The notes: generated by a model from the sequence alone, not told the origin. Shown: positions 1 to 11,012, numbered from the stretch's first letter. The stretch: DNA of 64,000 nucleotides from Sporolactobacillus sp. THM7-4 (GCF_004153165.1 NZ_SEMD01000005.1:156527-220526), one strand, 5' to 3'. Numbers and translations are program-made.

Positions 1-227
1 TTGACGCCGTTATCACGGTTAGTTCCGTTGCTTATGGTTATACAAGCAAAGATAAGAGTTTAAAACAGTTTAAAGCAATTGTTGGCGGCAAGACGCAATT
101 TGACCCGATCAGTGTAGCTTTTCCGAAGAACAGTAAATTGAAGGCACAATTTAACAAAGTGCTGAAGAAAATGGATAAGACCGGGAAGACGGACGAACTG
201 GCTAAAAAGTGGATTGTCAATCAATAA
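1..227 (+). CDS. Amino-acid ABC transporter substrate-binding protein, C-terminal fragment
   Basis: The open frame starts at base 3, runs 74 codons and stops at 225-227; its start lies left of the window. The lysine-rich end (LKAQFNKVLKKMDKTGKTDE followed by LAKKW) is the usual last helix of family 3 polar amino-acid binding proteins, where the final strand carries a K-W motif. The permease and ATPase genes follow directly on the same strand, which supports a three-gene importer. In Gram-positives this subunit is normally a lipoprotein; the signal peptide is outside the window. The substrate (glutamine, arginine, cystine or similar) cannot be told from this fragment. Confidence 0.8.
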   Translation, partial: DAVITVSSVAYGYTSKDKSLKQFKAIVGGKTQFDPISVAFPKNSKLKAQFNKVLKKMDKTGKTDELAKKWIVNQ

Positions 228-254
228 TTGTACACTTTTTAGAGGGGGGCAGAA

Positions 255-926
255 ATGAACGGTTTAATTAATGGATTTAAAGCAATTGCGCCTTCGATTC
301 CATATATTATGAACGGCATTTGGGTGACACTGGCGATTGCGCTGGTCGCCTCAATCATTGGTCTTGTACTGGGCACTCTGCTTTCCTTGTGCAAGATCGG
401 CAGAATAAAAATTTTGAACAGTTTTGCCCGGGGATACACATCTGTTTTTCGAGGGACACCACTGATTATGCAGCTCGCTCTGGCTTACTTTGCTATACCG
501 CAGCTGCTCGGTATTAACAATGTCGACCCGTTTACAGCAGCTGTTCTGACTTTCGGTCTCAACTCGGGCGCCTATATGTCTGAGATTATACGGTCAGGGA
601 TAAATGCTGTTGATAAAGGTCAGTTTGAAGCAGCCAGCGCTCTTGGCGTCCGTTACTGGTCAATGATGAAAGATATCATTCTGCCTCAGGCGATCAAAAA
701 CATCCTGCCGGCGATGATGAATGAATTTATCTCACTGACGAAGGAATCGGCCATCGTTTCGACCATATCTGTCACAGATTTAATGCGGCGCTCGCAAATC
801 GTCTCCGCACAATACTATCTTTATTTTCCGCCGATGTTTGTGGCATTTATTCTTTATTACATTGTCGTCATGGTTCTTACATTCCTTGGTGGCAGGCTGG
901 AAAGGAGGCTGAGCCGCAGTGATTAA
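255..926 (+). CDS. Polar amino-acid ABC transporter permease (HisM/GlnP type)
   Basis: This 223-residue protein is nearly all hydrophobic segments and has the size of single-domain HisM/GlnP permeases. The EAA loop, which docks onto the ATPase, is clear at residues 125-131 (EAASALG), followed by the usual downstream LPQA. The start ATG lies behind a GGGGGG-rich Shine-Dalgarno region at 243-248. It sits 27 bp after the binding protein and overlaps the ATPase gene by 8 bp, so the three are surely cotranscribed. It forms the membrane channel of an amino-acid importer. The N-terminus is charged differently from GltK types, but the substrate remains open. Confidence 0.9.
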   Translation: MNGLINGFKAIAPSIPYIMNGIWVTLAIALVASIIGLVLGTLLSLCKIGRIKILNSFARGYTSVFRGTPLIMQLALAYFAIPQLLGINNVDPFTAAVLTFGLNSGAYMSEIIRSGINAVDKGQFEAASALGVRYWSMMKDIILPQAIKNILPAMMNEFISLTKESAIVSTISVTDLMRRSQIVSAQYYLYFPPMFVAFILYYIVVMVLTFLGGRLERRLSRSD

Positions 927-1644
927 AGCTGAACACATTATTAAAAACTTCGGGGATACACGTGTCCTTAAAGATGTCTCACTGGAAGTCAACAATGGGG
1001 AAGTTGTCGTTATTATAGGTCCGTCAGGTTCCGGAAAATCCACTTTTCTGCGTTGTATTAATCTTCTGGAACAGCCGACTGAAGGCTCAGTAAGGATTGA
1101 CGACGAGGAAGTGACGGCCATGCGCAGTAAACAGGTGGTCAGGGTACGTGAGAAAGTAGGTATGGTTTTCCAGCATTTCTATCTCTTCCCGCACAAAACA
1201 GTCCTTGAAAACCTGACTTATGCACCTGTGAAAGTAAAAGGCTTATCAAAGGAACAAGCAGAGGAACGGGCACGAAAACTGCTGGATCAGGTTGGTTTGA
1301 CGGACAAAGCGGATCAGTATCCAAGCCGTTTGTCTGGCGGCCAGAAACAGCGTGTCGCCATTGCCCGGGCCCTTGCCATGGAGCCGGAGTATATGCTGTT
1401 CGATGAACCGACTTCCGCGCTTGACCCCGAAATGGTTAAAGAAGTGCTTGATGTCATTCAGTCTCTGGCAGAAACGGGCATGACGATGATCATTGTCACC
1501 CATGAAATGGGATTCGCCAGGATGGTCGCTGATAAGGTTGTATTCATGGATGACGGACAAATTCTTGAGTCGACGTCTCCGGAAAAGTTTTTCAGTGCAC
1601 CGAAAACGGATCGCGCGAAAGAATTTCTGGAAAAAATTTTGTAA
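919..1644 (+). CDS. Polar amino-acid ABC transporter ATP-binding protein
   Basis: This 241-residue ATPase belongs to the GlnQ/HisP group. Walker A is GPSGSGKST at 34-42, the signature LSGGQ at 138-142 and Walker B MLFDEP at 159-164, followed by the D-loop SALD and the switch histidine in VTHEMGF. The start is GTG at 919, chosen because AAAGGAGG at 901-908 sits about ten bases upstream; it overlaps the end of the permease gene. It powers uptake by the preceding permease and binding protein. No accessory domain is present, so this is a minimal nucleotide-binding subunit of usual length. Confidence 0.93.
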   Translation: MIKAEHIIKNFGDTRVLKDVSLEVNNGEVVVIIGPSGSGKSTFLRCINLLEQPTEGSVRIDDEEVTAMRSKQVVRVREKVGMVFQHFYLFPHKTVLENLTYAPVKVKGLSKEQAEERARKLLDQVGLTDKADQYPSRLSGGQKQRVAIARALAMEPEYMLFDEPTSALDPEMVKEVLDVIQSLAETGMTMIIVTHEMGFARMVADKVVFMDDGQILESTSPEKFFSAPKTDRAKEFLEKIL

Positions 1645-1661
1645 TACCTGTCAGCCTGAAA

Positions 1662-1705
1662 TCCGGATGAATGGAACTGAGTCCTTTTCTTTTTCTTCAT
1701 CCGGA
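1662..1705 (+). terminator. Inverted repeat after the ABC operon
   Basis: TCCGGATGAA at 1662-1671 pairs perfectly with TTCATCCGGA at 1696-1705. The loop is 24 nt and pyrimidine-rich. There is no T-run after the stem, so it is at best a weak terminator or an mRNA-stabilising stem at the end of the importer transcript. Confidence 0.3.
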
Positions 1706-1845
1706 GATTAAAGAAGTTCAAGAACTAAAAGCATTCATAACCAAAATAATAAAATGACAAAATCATACCATGTATAGAAGGATTTAATTATCGATCTTTT
1801 TTGCGTAAGGGATAATGAACTTTTAAAAAGAGGGTCGTGTGAATC

Positions 1846-3129
1846 ATGGCGGAAAAAAGCTTGTATGAGAAATCTCTGAATCTATTTCCCCCGGTCGCAA
1901 GCCGTGCGACTCATCTTGGCATTGTCAAGGGTGAAGGCATTTATGTCTGGGATGAGACGGGCAGAAAATATTTTGACTTTGCGAGTGGTGTTGCTGTCGT
2001 TAACTGCGGCCATAACAATCCATATGTGGTCGAAAAAGCAAAAGAGCAGATGGAAAAGCTGATTCACGGCGGACACAACGTCGTCTACTATCCGTCTTAT
2101 ATTCAATTGGCGGAAAAAATAATCGCACATGCAGGCAGTGATTATAAAATTTACTTTTCGAACAGCGGAGCCGAAGCGAACGAAGCAGCAATCAAGCTTG
2201 CCAAACAGGTATCACAGCGTCCCGGGATTATTTCTTTTAAACATAGTTTCCACGGGCGCACGCTGGCAACGACCACATTGACTGCCTCCAGCGCCAGGTA
2301 TCGCCTGAACTATGAGGGGCTTCTCCCAAGCGTTTATTATGCGGAATATCCCTATGCCACGCGTACCGGCCTTTCGGAAGAAGAGGAGATAAAGCGGTGC
2401 CTCAGCCAGCTGGACGACATCTTTCACTATCTGATTGAACCGGAACAGGTGGCCTGTATGATTCTCGAACCCGTTCAGGGAGAAGGCGGATATATCGTTC
2501 CGCCCAAATCGTTCCTTCAGGCGCTTCGCAGAATCTGCGACGAACATGGTATCCTTCTCGCCTTTGATGAGGTTCAGACTGGTTTTGGTCGGACAGGAAA
2601 AATGTTCGCTTATGAAAATTTTGATGTAAAGCCTGATATTCTGACACTGGCCAAGGCGATTGCCAATGGTTTTCCTCTTAGCGCGATGGTCGCAAAAAAA
2701 TCATTGATGGATAAATGGCCGGCCGGTACACATGGAGGTACTTTCGGAGGCAATCCGGTTGCCTGTGCCGCGGGTGTTGCGGTTATGGAATTGCTGGAGG
2801 GCGGCCTGATCGACAATGCGGTGGACGTCGGTGCTTACTTTAAAAGGAAACTTGAAGAGTTGAAAGAAAAGCACGAAGAAATTCTGGAGATCCGTGGACT
2901 TGGGCTGATGATCGGTGCGGAATTCGTTGACAGAAAGGGTAAACCCGATCCGGCTCTGGTTGCGAGCATCCGGGAAAAAGCTTTGGAAAAGGGTTTGATT
3001 TTACTATCCTGCGGTGTAAGTAAAAATGTGATCCGTTTCATTCCGCCGCTTGTCGTTAATAAGGATGAGATTGATCAGGCAATGGACATATTCACTGAAA
3101 GTGTGGAAGAGTCCTTACTGGTTCATTAA
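1846..3129 (+). CDS. Class III PLP aminotransferase (4-aminobutyrate/ornithine type)
   Basis: This 427-residue fold-type I, class III aminotransferase has the cofactor-binding lysine at K270 in TLAKAIANG, the upstream aspartate in FDEVQTGFGRTG, the SGAEANEAA phosphate-binding segment and the HGGTFGGNPVAC motif of the family. The ATG at 1846 follows AAAGAGGG at about 1827-1834. GABA, ornithine, lysine or omega-amino acids are possible substrates; the sequence alone does not decide, and it is distinct from the argD copy at 24337. It follows an amino-acid importer by 200 bp and is closed by a strong terminator, so it may be its own transcript. Function in amino-acid catabolism is inferred from the family. 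Confidence 0.8.
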   Translation: MAEKSLYEKSLNLFPPVASRATHLGIVKGEGIYVWDETGRKYFDFASGVAVVNCGHNNPYVVEKAKEQMEKLIHGGHNVVYYPSYIQLAEKIIAHAGSDYKIYFSNSGAEANEAAIKLAKQVSQRPGIISFKHSFHGRTLATTTLTASSARYRLNYEGLLPSVYYAEYPYATRTGLSEEEEIKRCLSQLDDIFHYLIEPEQVACMILEPVQGEGGYIVPPKSFLQALRRICDEHGILLAFDEVQTGFGRTGKMFAYENFDVKPDILTLAKAIANGFPLSAMVAKKSLMDKWPAGTHGGTFGGNPVACAAGVAVMELLEGGLIDNAVDVGAYFKRKLEELKEKHEEILEIRGLGLMIGAEFVDRKGKPDPALVASIREKALEKGLILLSCGVSKNVIRFIPPLVVNKDEIDQAMDIFTESVEESLLVH

Positions 3130-3201
3130 AACTTATTGAAGCGGAGCACAACTGAACACGCCGATCTGATGTGGATCAGAGTCAGGTCATGAATACTGAT
3201 T

Positions 3202-3247
3202 AAAGCGGAGGGGAAGGACCATCAGGCTTTCCCGCTCCGCTTTTTTT
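3202..3247 (+). terminator. Rho-independent terminator of the aminotransferase gene
   Basis: AAAGCGGAG pairs with CTCCGCTTT, with an inner GGAA/TTCC extension, and is followed by a run of T. It lies about 70 bp after the stop codon. Confidence 0.9.
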
Positions 3248-3418
3248 CACAGTTATTTTGGCTGTCAGACCAAAAGAACTTTTATCGAGCGATAATTCAA
3301 GATTCTGGATAAAAACACGTGAAAACAGATTTTCATAGAGGAACCGGTGCAAAAAGTAGTGTATCATGTAACCATGTGAATAAGTTCGTGAGTAATAGAT
3401 ACGGAAGGTGATGGACAA

Positions 3419-4276
3419 ATGTACCAATCGATTCTGATGGATCTGGATGGAACGGTGCTGACGCCGGTAAATACAGTCACTGATGAATTAAATGACTATT
3501 TGAAGTTTCTCAGAAACCACGGTGTACATGTGTTTGCGGTAACAGGCAGAACTTATCAGGAAGCGTGGAATGTACTTCCTGATGATTTTCCTGCCGAAGG
3601 AATGGTGACGGCAAACGGTATGGCAGTTTATGTCGGGTCGGAAAAAGTTTTACAGCACGCCCTTCCCGGTGAATTGGTTGAAACGCTGATTAATCGCGCC
3701 CGGGACGAGCGGCTCTATTATGAGATGCACCCAATCTCTGGCGGACGCGCCGCATTATTAGAAGACCAGTCTTATTTTAGAGAACAGATTCACGGGAAAA
3801 GGCCGGAAACCGTTGCTGAAAACGAATGGTTGTCGCGTCTGAATGCGGTCAATCAGGAAATCGACTGGAAAAATGCGGTGACGAAGGAAGAATGTTCGGA
3901 AATGAACAAGCTCTATTTTTTCAGCACAGATGTCGCTAAAATGGACAGGTGGAAAAAAGAACTGTCACGGCTGGCTGAAAGAACGCCGTTCGATTGCTTT
4001 TCTTCCACACGTAACAACACCGAAGTTATAGTGAAGGGTATCTCGAAAGCAAGCGGCATTAGGTACCTGATGGATTACTGCCATCTGTCTCTTGGGTCAG
4101 CCCTCGTTGTCGGAGACGGAGAAAATGATCTGCCCATGTTTCAGGCAGCGGGACACTCGGCGGCGATGAAAAATGCACCGGATCACGTTAAAAAACAGGC
4201 AGATGAAGTAACGGACTATTCTTATGCCGAAAACGGACTCTACCGTTTCCTGAAAAAATCGTTCAACCTGGGCTGA
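3419..4276 (+). CDS. Cof-type HAD-superfamily phosphatase
   Basis: This is a 285-residue protein of the HAD subfamily IIB (Cof/YkrA). Motif I is DLDGT at residues 8-12 with nucleophile D8; motif IV is GDGEND at 232-237. Between them lies the long alpha/beta cap typical of the Cof group. Such cytosolic enzymes dephosphorylate sugar phosphates, nucleotides or cofactor phosphates, and the cap sequence does not reveal which. The ATG at 3419 follows GGAAGG at about 3403-3408. The gene stands alone and converges with prpB across a 150-bp gap that holds a tandem array. Confidence 0.9.
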   Translation: MYQSILMDLDGTVLTPVNTVTDELNDYLKFLRNHGVHVFAVTGRTYQEAWNVLPDDFPAEGMVTANGMAVYVGSEKVLQHALPGELVETLINRARDERLYYEMHPISGGRAALLEDQSYFREQIHGKRPETVAENEWLSRLNAVNQEIDWKNAVTKEECSEMNKLYFFSTDVAKMDRWKKELSRLAERTPFDCFSSTRNNTEVIVKGISKASGIRYLMDYCHLSLGSALVVGDGENDLPMFQAAGHSAAMKNAPDHVKKQADEVTDYSYAENGLYRFLKKSFNLG

Positions 4277-4300
4277 TCCCATTTGACTACACGATTCCAG

Positions 4301-4396
4301 GAAATTCGGAGCAACATTAACGGGATTCGGAGCAACTTTTCCGAAATTCGGAGCAACTATCCGAATTTGGAGCAAATTTTCCCGGAGCGGAGCAAC
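4301..4396. repeat. Degenerate tandem array, about 21-bp period, five units
   Basis: The core GGAGCAAC (once GGAGCAAA) recurs at 4308, 4329, 4350, 4369 and 4389, giving steps of 21, 21, 19 and 20 bp. Most units begin with a near-palindrome of the form CCGAAATTCGG. The array fills the gap between two convergent genes (stop codons at 4276 and 4426). One frame reads as heptads ending in I-R-S-N, but no ribosome binding site precedes it. It has no CRISPR-like spacers. Function unknown. Confidence 0.85.
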
Positions 4397-4425
4397 TTAT
4401 TCTTTTCGGCCCATGTCCGTAAACT

Positions 4426-5343
4426 TCAGTTTTCTTTGCCAATTTCCGGAAGAACTGTCTTTGCAATGTGCTGATCGAGTTCTTCATATTGCCGATAGTT
4501 GATCGTTTCATAGAGTTCTTTCCGTGTCTGCATATTGCCGAGCTGATCTTTTTGTGTTCCTTTTTGAAGAATGTCGGTAAAAACCCGTTCACAGGCCCTG
4601 GCCGCTGCACGCATCGAGGTCACGGGATAGATAACCATATTGAATCCGAATGAGGAAAATTCTTCTGCGGTATAGTATGGCGTTTTTCCGAACTCGGTCA
4701 TGTTGGCAAGAAGAGGGACGTCGATTGCCGCGCTTATGGCTTGAAAATCTTCTTTTGAAATGAATGCTTCAGGAAAAATAGCGTCCGCTCCTGCTTCCTT
4801 GTATTGTTTGGCGCGGGCGATTGCCCGGTCTCTGCCTTCGACGGCCCTTGCGTCTGTCCGTGCGACAATAACCAGGCTTGGGGCAACCGTCCTGATCGTC
4901 TGGATTTTTTGTACCATTTCGGCAGGATCAATCAAGTTTTTCCCATTTAGATGGCCGCATTTTTTTGGCATCTGCTGATCCTCAATCTGTACGGCGGCCG
5001 CCCCTGCTTCAACCATTTCTTTGGCTGCCCTGGCAACGTTAAGGACGCTGCCGTAACCGGTGTCGATATCGACGAGCAGAGGAAGATCGGATGCTCGAAC
5101 CAGTTCCCGTGCCTTGTCGGCGACTTCATTGGAGTAAACCATTCCGAGATCAGGCAGACCGCGGCTTGCGGTATAGGCGGCTCCGGATAAATAGAGCGCC
5201 TCAAAACCGACCTGCCTTGCGATTAGTGCTGACATTCCGTCGTGGGCTCCGGGGATTTTCAATAATTCAGGACGGTTCATCAGTTTCCGGAAACGGTCAG
5301 CCAGCTGGTCTTGCGGAGTTTGCGTGTTTACGATCCAGCTCAT
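4426..5343 (-). CDS. prpB: Methylisocitrate lyase
   Basis: This 305-residue protein belongs to the isocitrate lyase/PEP mutase superfamily. The catalytic KKCGH motif is at 127-131 (C129), the metal-binding DIDTGYG at 92-98 and the N-terminal PGAHDGMSA segment is as in PrpB and not in true isocitrate lyase. It should cleave 2-methylisocitrate to pyruvate and succinate, the last step of the methylcitrate cycle. A longer frame opens at 5361, but AGGAGGA at 5352-5358 places the start at the ATG ending in MSWIV (5343). prpD lies upstream on the same strand, 165 bp away; no methylcitrate synthase gene (prpC) is present in the window. Confidence 0.9.
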   Translation of the reverse strand: MSWIVNTQTPQDQLADRFRKLMNRPELLKIPGAHDGMSALIARQVGFEALYLSGAAYTASRGLPDLGMVYSNEVADKARELVRASDLPLLVDIDTGYGSVLNVARAAKEMVEAGAAAVQIEDQQMPKKCGHLNGKNLIDPAEMVQKIQTIRTVAPSLVIVARTDARAVEGRDRAIARAKQYKEAGADAIFPEAFISKEDFQAISAAIDVPLLANMTEFGKTPYYTAEEFSSFGFNMVIYPVTSMRAAARACERVFTDILQKGTQKDQLGNMQTRKELYETINYRQYEELDQHIAKTVLPEIGKEN

Positions 5344-5442
5344 AACATTTTTCCTCCTCATGACAAAGAGTTAAGGTTTCAGTAAACAGGTCAAAACGGA
5401 TTCGATTTTTTTCAGAGACCAGATACAACGATGTACAAGAAT

Positions 5443-5480
5443 GAAAAAAAGCGGCAGGGTAACAGAGGAGCCTCCCGTCC
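5443..5480 (-). terminator. Weak hairpin plus T-run between prpD and prpB
   Basis: Read on the minus strand, CGGGAGG and CCCTGCCG can pair with one mismatch, and CTTTTTTTC follows. It could attenuate transcription from prpD into prpB. The stem is short and imperfect. Confidence 0.35.
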
Positions 5481-5508
5481 GGGGACCTGTCTTCGTCAGT
5501 TGTTTTTC

Positions 5509-6951
5509 TCAGGCGAGCGAAAACAAATCCATCCATTCATCAACCGGAGTCGCTTCAAGACGGTCCGGATCACTGCATAATTCGATAATCTCTTCTGCTT
5601 TTCGAGCCGGAAATCGGCTGAGAAGGTTGTTTCTGAATTTTTCGATGATCAGCGGAATGGCTTCTTTACGCCGCTTCCGGTGGCCGATCGGATATTCGAC
5701 AGCCACACGTTGCGTTTTCGTTCCGTTCTTGAAAAAAATTTGCACACTGCTGGCAATCGAACGTTTTTCCGGATCCAGGTAATCCTTGCTGTAAACCGGA
5801 TTTTCACGAATTTCCATCTTTGCACGCAGTGAATCGATACGGGGATCCCTTGCCGCCTCGTTTTCATAGTGATCGGCGTTCAGTGTTCCATGAATCAGTC
5901 CGATGGCGACAATGTATTGAATGCAGTGATCCCGGTCGGCAGGATTACGCAGCGGGCCGGTTTTATCAATAATACGGATAGCCGATTCATGTGTCGTGAT
6001 GGTGATCCGCTCAATATCATCAAGACGGCCGGATACCTCCGGATGGAGCGTGATCGCTGCTTCAAGCGCCGTCTGTGCGTGAAATTCGGCGGGGTAGGAT
6101 ACCTTGAAAAGGATATTTTCCATAACATAAGAACCAGGAGGCTGAACGAGATCCAGTTTTTGCCCTCCATACAGGACATCCTGGAATCCCCATTCCGGAG
6201 CGGTCAGGGCCGTGGAATAGCCCATCTCTCCGCGCAGCGTCATTAAAGCGAATCGGACACCGCGGCTTGCTGCATCGCCGGCGGCCCATGATTTCCGGGA
6301 CCCGGTATTCGGAGCGTGGCGGTAAGTCCGCAGGCTTGAGCTGTCGATCAATGCCTGGCTGACCGCAGCAGCAATCTCCTCTTTGGTTCCGCCGAAAAGT
6401 GAGCAGGATACGGCTGCTGAGGCGATTTTTACAAATAAGACATGATCCAGACCGTGCTCATTCAAGCTGTTTCCGAGAGCCAGCACGCCCTGGATTTCAT
6501 GGGCTTTTATCATTGAATCGATGATTTGCCTGATTCGAAGAGGCGGTTTCCCTTTTGCCCTGTTTGTCCGGCTGATATAATCGGCGCTTGCTAATATGGC
6601 GGCCAGGTTGTCGGAAGGATGCCCCCACTCTTTAGCGAGCCATGTATCATTATAGTCGAGCCATCGGTTCATGCAGCCGATGCTGAATGCTCCCTGAACC
6701 GGATCCAGAACGTAAGAAGTTCCTGGAATACGGACACCGTTCGGAACAATCGTTCCTGGCACAACAGGCCCAAGCAGTTTCGTACATTCGGGGTACCGCA
6801 GAGCGAGTAAGCCGCAGCCGATCGTATCCATCAGGACAAACCGTGCCGTCGTCCGGGCTTCGCTGCTTGTAATGGGTGTATCTTTGACGTAATCGGCGAT
6901 TGTTGACAAAATACGGTCGGTAACCTGGTGGAATTCAGTTTGGGTCGCCAT
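5509..6951 (-). CDS. prpD: MmgE/PrpD-family 2-methylcitrate dehydratase
   Basis: This 480-residue MmgE/PrpD family protein carries the hallmark [10 protein letters not shown] near residue 45 and the [18 protein letters not shown] region, which holds the family's active-site Asp and His, near 120. It dehydrates 2-methylcitrate to 2-methylaconitate; homologues of the MmgE branch can also act on citrate and cis-aconitate. A GTG at 6969 is in frame, but AAGGGGAG lies just before the ATG at 6951, which I take as the start. A good promoter and a cre-like site precede it, so carbon catabolite control is likely. It forms a unit with prpB. Confidence 0.9.
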   Translation of the reverse strand: MATQTEFHQVTDRILSTIADYVKDTPITSSEARTTARFVLMDTIGCGLLALRYPECTKLLGPVVPGTIVPNGVRIPGTSYVLDPVQGAFSIGCMNRWLDYNDTWLAKEWGHPSDNLAAILASADYISRTNRAKGKPPLRIRQIIDSMIKAHEIQGVLALGNSLNEHGLDHVLFVKIASAAVSCSLFGGTKEEIAAAVSQALIDSSSLRTYRHAPNTGSRKSWAAGDAASRGVRFALMTLRGEMGYSTALTAPEWGFQDVLYGGQKLDLVQPPGSYVMENILFKVSYPAEFHAQTALEAAITLHPEVSGRLDDIERITITTHESAIRIIDKTGPLRNPADRDHCIQYIVAIGLIHGTLNADHYENEAARDPRIDSLRAKMEIRENPVYSKDYLDPEKRSIASSVQIFFKNGTKTQRVAVEYPIGHRKRRKEAIPLIIEKFRNNLLSRFPARKAEEIIELCSDPDRLEATPVDEWMDLFSLA

Positions 6952-6974
6952 CGGACATCTCCCCTTCACTATTT

Positions 6975-6988
6975 TGTATGCGCTTGCA
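6975..6988 (-). promoter_or_regulatory. cre-like site (CcpA) in the prpD leader
   Basis: TGTATGCGCTTGCA is a near-palindrome with the central CG and flanking TG/CA of the Bacillus cre consensus, with two departures from it. It lies downstream of the promoter and about 24 bp before the prpD start, a position suited to roadblock repression. Confidence 0.6.
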
Positions 6989-7021
6989 AAATTGTATCAT
7001 AAATCACATTCATTAGCTATA

Positions 7022-7050
7022 ATTATAGACACAAGCCCCTTAACAGTCAA
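7022..7050 (-). promoter_or_regulatory. SigA-type promoter of prpD-prpB
   Basis: On the minus strand TTGACT (7050-7045) and TATAAT (7027-7022) are separated by exactly 17 bp, a near-consensus housekeeping promoter. Transcription would start near 7015. Confidence 0.8.
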
Positions 7051-7124
7051 AATATTATGATCAGTTTTCTGGAATGATACGGATCATTTTTGTGGATCAG
7101 GCCCTGTTCATGCGCAGTGTTCGT

Positions 7125-7261
7125 TTTAAAAACCTGTTTGATTGAAGGGGGGGGGTGACTCCGGCGAGGGCGTGTTCCGGTGAGAATCCGCAGGAGGAGC
7201 GGTCGATAAGGCTCGTGGACCGTCCGCGGAAAGCGTCCGCCCGCAGTGATCAGCATCCGGG
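7125..7261 (+). repeat. Dispersed intergenic repeat, copy A
   Basis: This G-rich stretch contains GACTCC, GGTGAGA, CAGGAGGAGCG and CCGCGGAAAGCG in order. The first 75 bp align with the reverse complement of 57400-57498, including the flanking TTTAAAAA and GTTTGATTG. From general knowledge it resembles a common Bacillaceae intergenic repeat with GACTCCTGCGGG and CGCGGAAAGCG elements. It lies in the gap between prpD and the citrate transporter gene and contains no plausible gene. Confidence 0.75.
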
Positions 7262-7307
7262 TTTAACAGAGTCGTGGATAAAAAAACGAAGGGAATGAAG
7301 AAACCAA

Positions 7308-8600
7308 ATGCTCGCTCTGTTCGGATTTTTAACCATTGTCGTCTTTATGTATCTGATCATGTCCAAACGCTTATCTGCTTTGATCGCGCTGATGCTTGTC
7401 CCTGTACTGTTCGGTGTGATCGCCGGTTTTTCAAAAGATATTGGCGCTATGATGGTGAAAGGCCTGGAAGGCGTCGCTCCAACCGGCATTATGATTCTGT
7501 TTGCTATTTTATATTTCGGCATTATGATCGATTCCGGCCTCTTTGATCCGCTGATTTCACAGATTCTGCGCCTCGTCAGGGGTGACCCTCTTAAAATAGC
7601 GTTGGGGACGGCTGTCCTTGCGGCAACCGTGTCTCTTGACGGTGACGGGACGACAACCTATATGATAACGATTTCTGCCATGCTTCCGCTCTATAAACGA
7701 ATTGGGATGAAGCCTATCATTCTCGCAGGAATTGCTATCTCCGCTTCAGGTGTTATGAATCTGTTGCCATGGGGCGGACCGACCGCACGCGTCCTTGCCT
7801 CGCTGAATCAGGATACATCTGCTGTCTTTGTTCCGGTTATTCCGACGATGATCGGAGGTATCCTGTTTGTTTTTTTAATCGCCTATATCATGGGCAAGAA
7901 GGAACGAAAACGGCTGGGCGTCCTGAAACTGGATGGGAACACCCTTAATGAGCAGGCAGCCGCGGCAGATACGGCGTCGATAAAGAGACCGAAAATGGTA
8001 TGGGTTAACGGTATTCTGACCATTATGCTGCTTATCTGCCTGATCATTGAACTGATTCCTGTTCCCGTACTGTTCATGATTGGTTTTGCCATTGCTGCCA
8101 TGCTCAATTACCCGAACCTGAAGGAACAGAAGGAACGATTACAGTCCTATGCGGGGAATGCTCTGTCCGTTGTTTCGATGATCTTCGCGGCAGGGATCTT
8201 TACAGGCATTTTAACAGGAACGAAGATGGTCGACGCTATGGCTTCTGTTCTGATCAGCAATATCCCGTCATCTCTCGGGCCTCACTGGGCACTGATCACA
8301 GCAATTATCAGTGGTCCGCTCACTTTTTTCATGTCGAATGACGCTTTCTACTTCGGAATCGTTCCACTGATCGCGAAGACAGCGGCTTCATACGGAATTG
8401 ATCCGGCGATCATCGGCCGTGCGTCTTTACTCGGCTTGCCCGTTCACTTATTCAGCCCGCTTGTCCCGTCAACTTACCTTCTGGTGGGCATGGTTGGCGC
8501 GGAACTCGGCGAATTACAGCGGTTCTTTCTGAAATGGGCATGCGGTACGGCAGGGGTCATGATTGCGGTAGCCCTGATATTGGGTATCATTTCATTCTGA
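7308..8600 (+). CDS. CitMHS-family citrate:metal/proton transporter
   Basis: This 430-residue integral membrane protein has about a dozen hydrophobic segments. The conserved SLDGDGTTTY near residue 107, NLLPWGGPT near 149 and a C-terminal FSPLVPSTYLL segment match the CitM/CitH family, which imports citrate complexed with divalent metal in symport with protons. The start is the ATG at 7308; the closest Shine-Dalgarno-like run (GAAGGG at 7289) is rather far away. It is divergent from prpD-prpB, which suggests that the locus handles citrate or a citrate analogue as carbon source. Confidence 0.88.
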   Translation: MLALFGFLTIVVFMYLIMSKRLSALIALMLVPVLFGVIAGFSKDIGAMMVKGLEGVAPTGIMILFAILYFGIMIDSGLFDPLISQILRLVRGDPLKIALGTAVLAATVSLDGDGTTTYMITISAMLPLYKRIGMKPIILAGIAISASGVMNLLPWGGPTARVLASLNQDTSAVFVPVIPTMIGGILFVFLIAYIMGKKERKRLGVLKLDGNTLNEQAAAADTASIKRPKMVWVNGILTIMLLICLIIELIPVPVLFMIGFAIAAMLNYPNLKEQKERLQSYAGNALSVVSMIFAAGIFTGILTGTKMVDAMASVLISNIPSSLGPHWALITAIISGPLTFFMSNDAFYFGIVPLIAKTAASYGIDPAIIGRASLLGLPVHLFSPLVPSTYLLVGMVGAELGELQRFFLKWACGTAGVMIAVALILGIISF

Positions 8601-9105
8601 TCAATCGATGAACTTAGGCTTTTTCCCGGGGGAAATGCCATGTGTATACTGGAGAAACGATAAAAAAAGCACGTGTCAATTCGGAGCGGAAAAAGAGCAA
8701 TCACACCGGTTAAAAGCAGGAAATCTGCCTGTTGCCCGAAAGTGCTCCTGAAAACTGGCATGATGAACAGTTGATCAAACAGGATGAACCGGTCTGTTTG
8801 ATTTTTTTATGCAAAAAAATGAAGAGCCCTTGCATCAGGATCTGGCCGCGCCAGGTTTTTGATACATAAATGGTATATGGTGGGGATAATAAATAACAGG
8901 TAAATGGTTAGACTGAATGAAAGTCAACGGTTGTCGCTGAACGGAAACGAGTCTGCCTGAACTTCTCTGAAGCTTGATGAAGAGGAATGGTGAACATATT
9001 TCCATACGATCAATCACTTTTCCTGTTAACAGGACGTTTACATAAGAATCAGAAGGGAATAAAAAAGAAGATGGCGATTTGTTTTAACTTGATGAGGTGA
9101 ACGTA
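8601..9105. other. 505-bp gene-free stretch between citrate transporter and glcU
   Basis: It holds one rho-independent terminator (8774-8808). No ORF with a ribosome binding site and no convincing SigA promoter were found. A forespore-type promoter for glcU-gdh might be expected here, but I could not identify one with confidence. Confidence 0.6.
8774..8808 (+). terminator. Rho-independent terminator downstream of the citrate transporter gene
   Basis: ATCAAACAG and CTGTTTGAT form a perfect 9-bp stem around GATGAACCGGT and are followed by TTTTTT. It lies about 170 bp after the transporter stop. Confidence 0.85.
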
Positions 9106-10784
<1,679 letters not shown>

Positions 10785-10863
10785 TTTGCCTGAGAGGAGA
10801 CGTCAATTCATATCCGGTATCTTTAAAAAATATGCAGACGTTAATTATTGAAATAATGTTGAA

Positions 10864-10898
10864 AAACAAGCGGTGCTTTTTTGTTCCGCTTGTTTTTT
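10864..10898 (+). terminator. Terminator after glcU-gdh
   Basis: AACAAGCGG and CCGCTTGTT form a perfect stem around TGCTTTTTTGTT, followed by a T-run. Confidence 0.9.
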
Positions 10899-11012
10899 TT
10901 GAACGGAAAACGGTTTGCGTCGATTAATTATTCCGGTTTCAAAAAAAGTGTCCCGGAGACATAGGATTTTTTTGGCTCCGGAACAATAAAAAATGGAGCT
11001 TGAACGCTAAAT

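Noticed and set aside
4283-4474. 63-codon ORF covering the first array
   Set aside because: TTG start without ribosome binding site; it runs into the end of prpB on the other strand.
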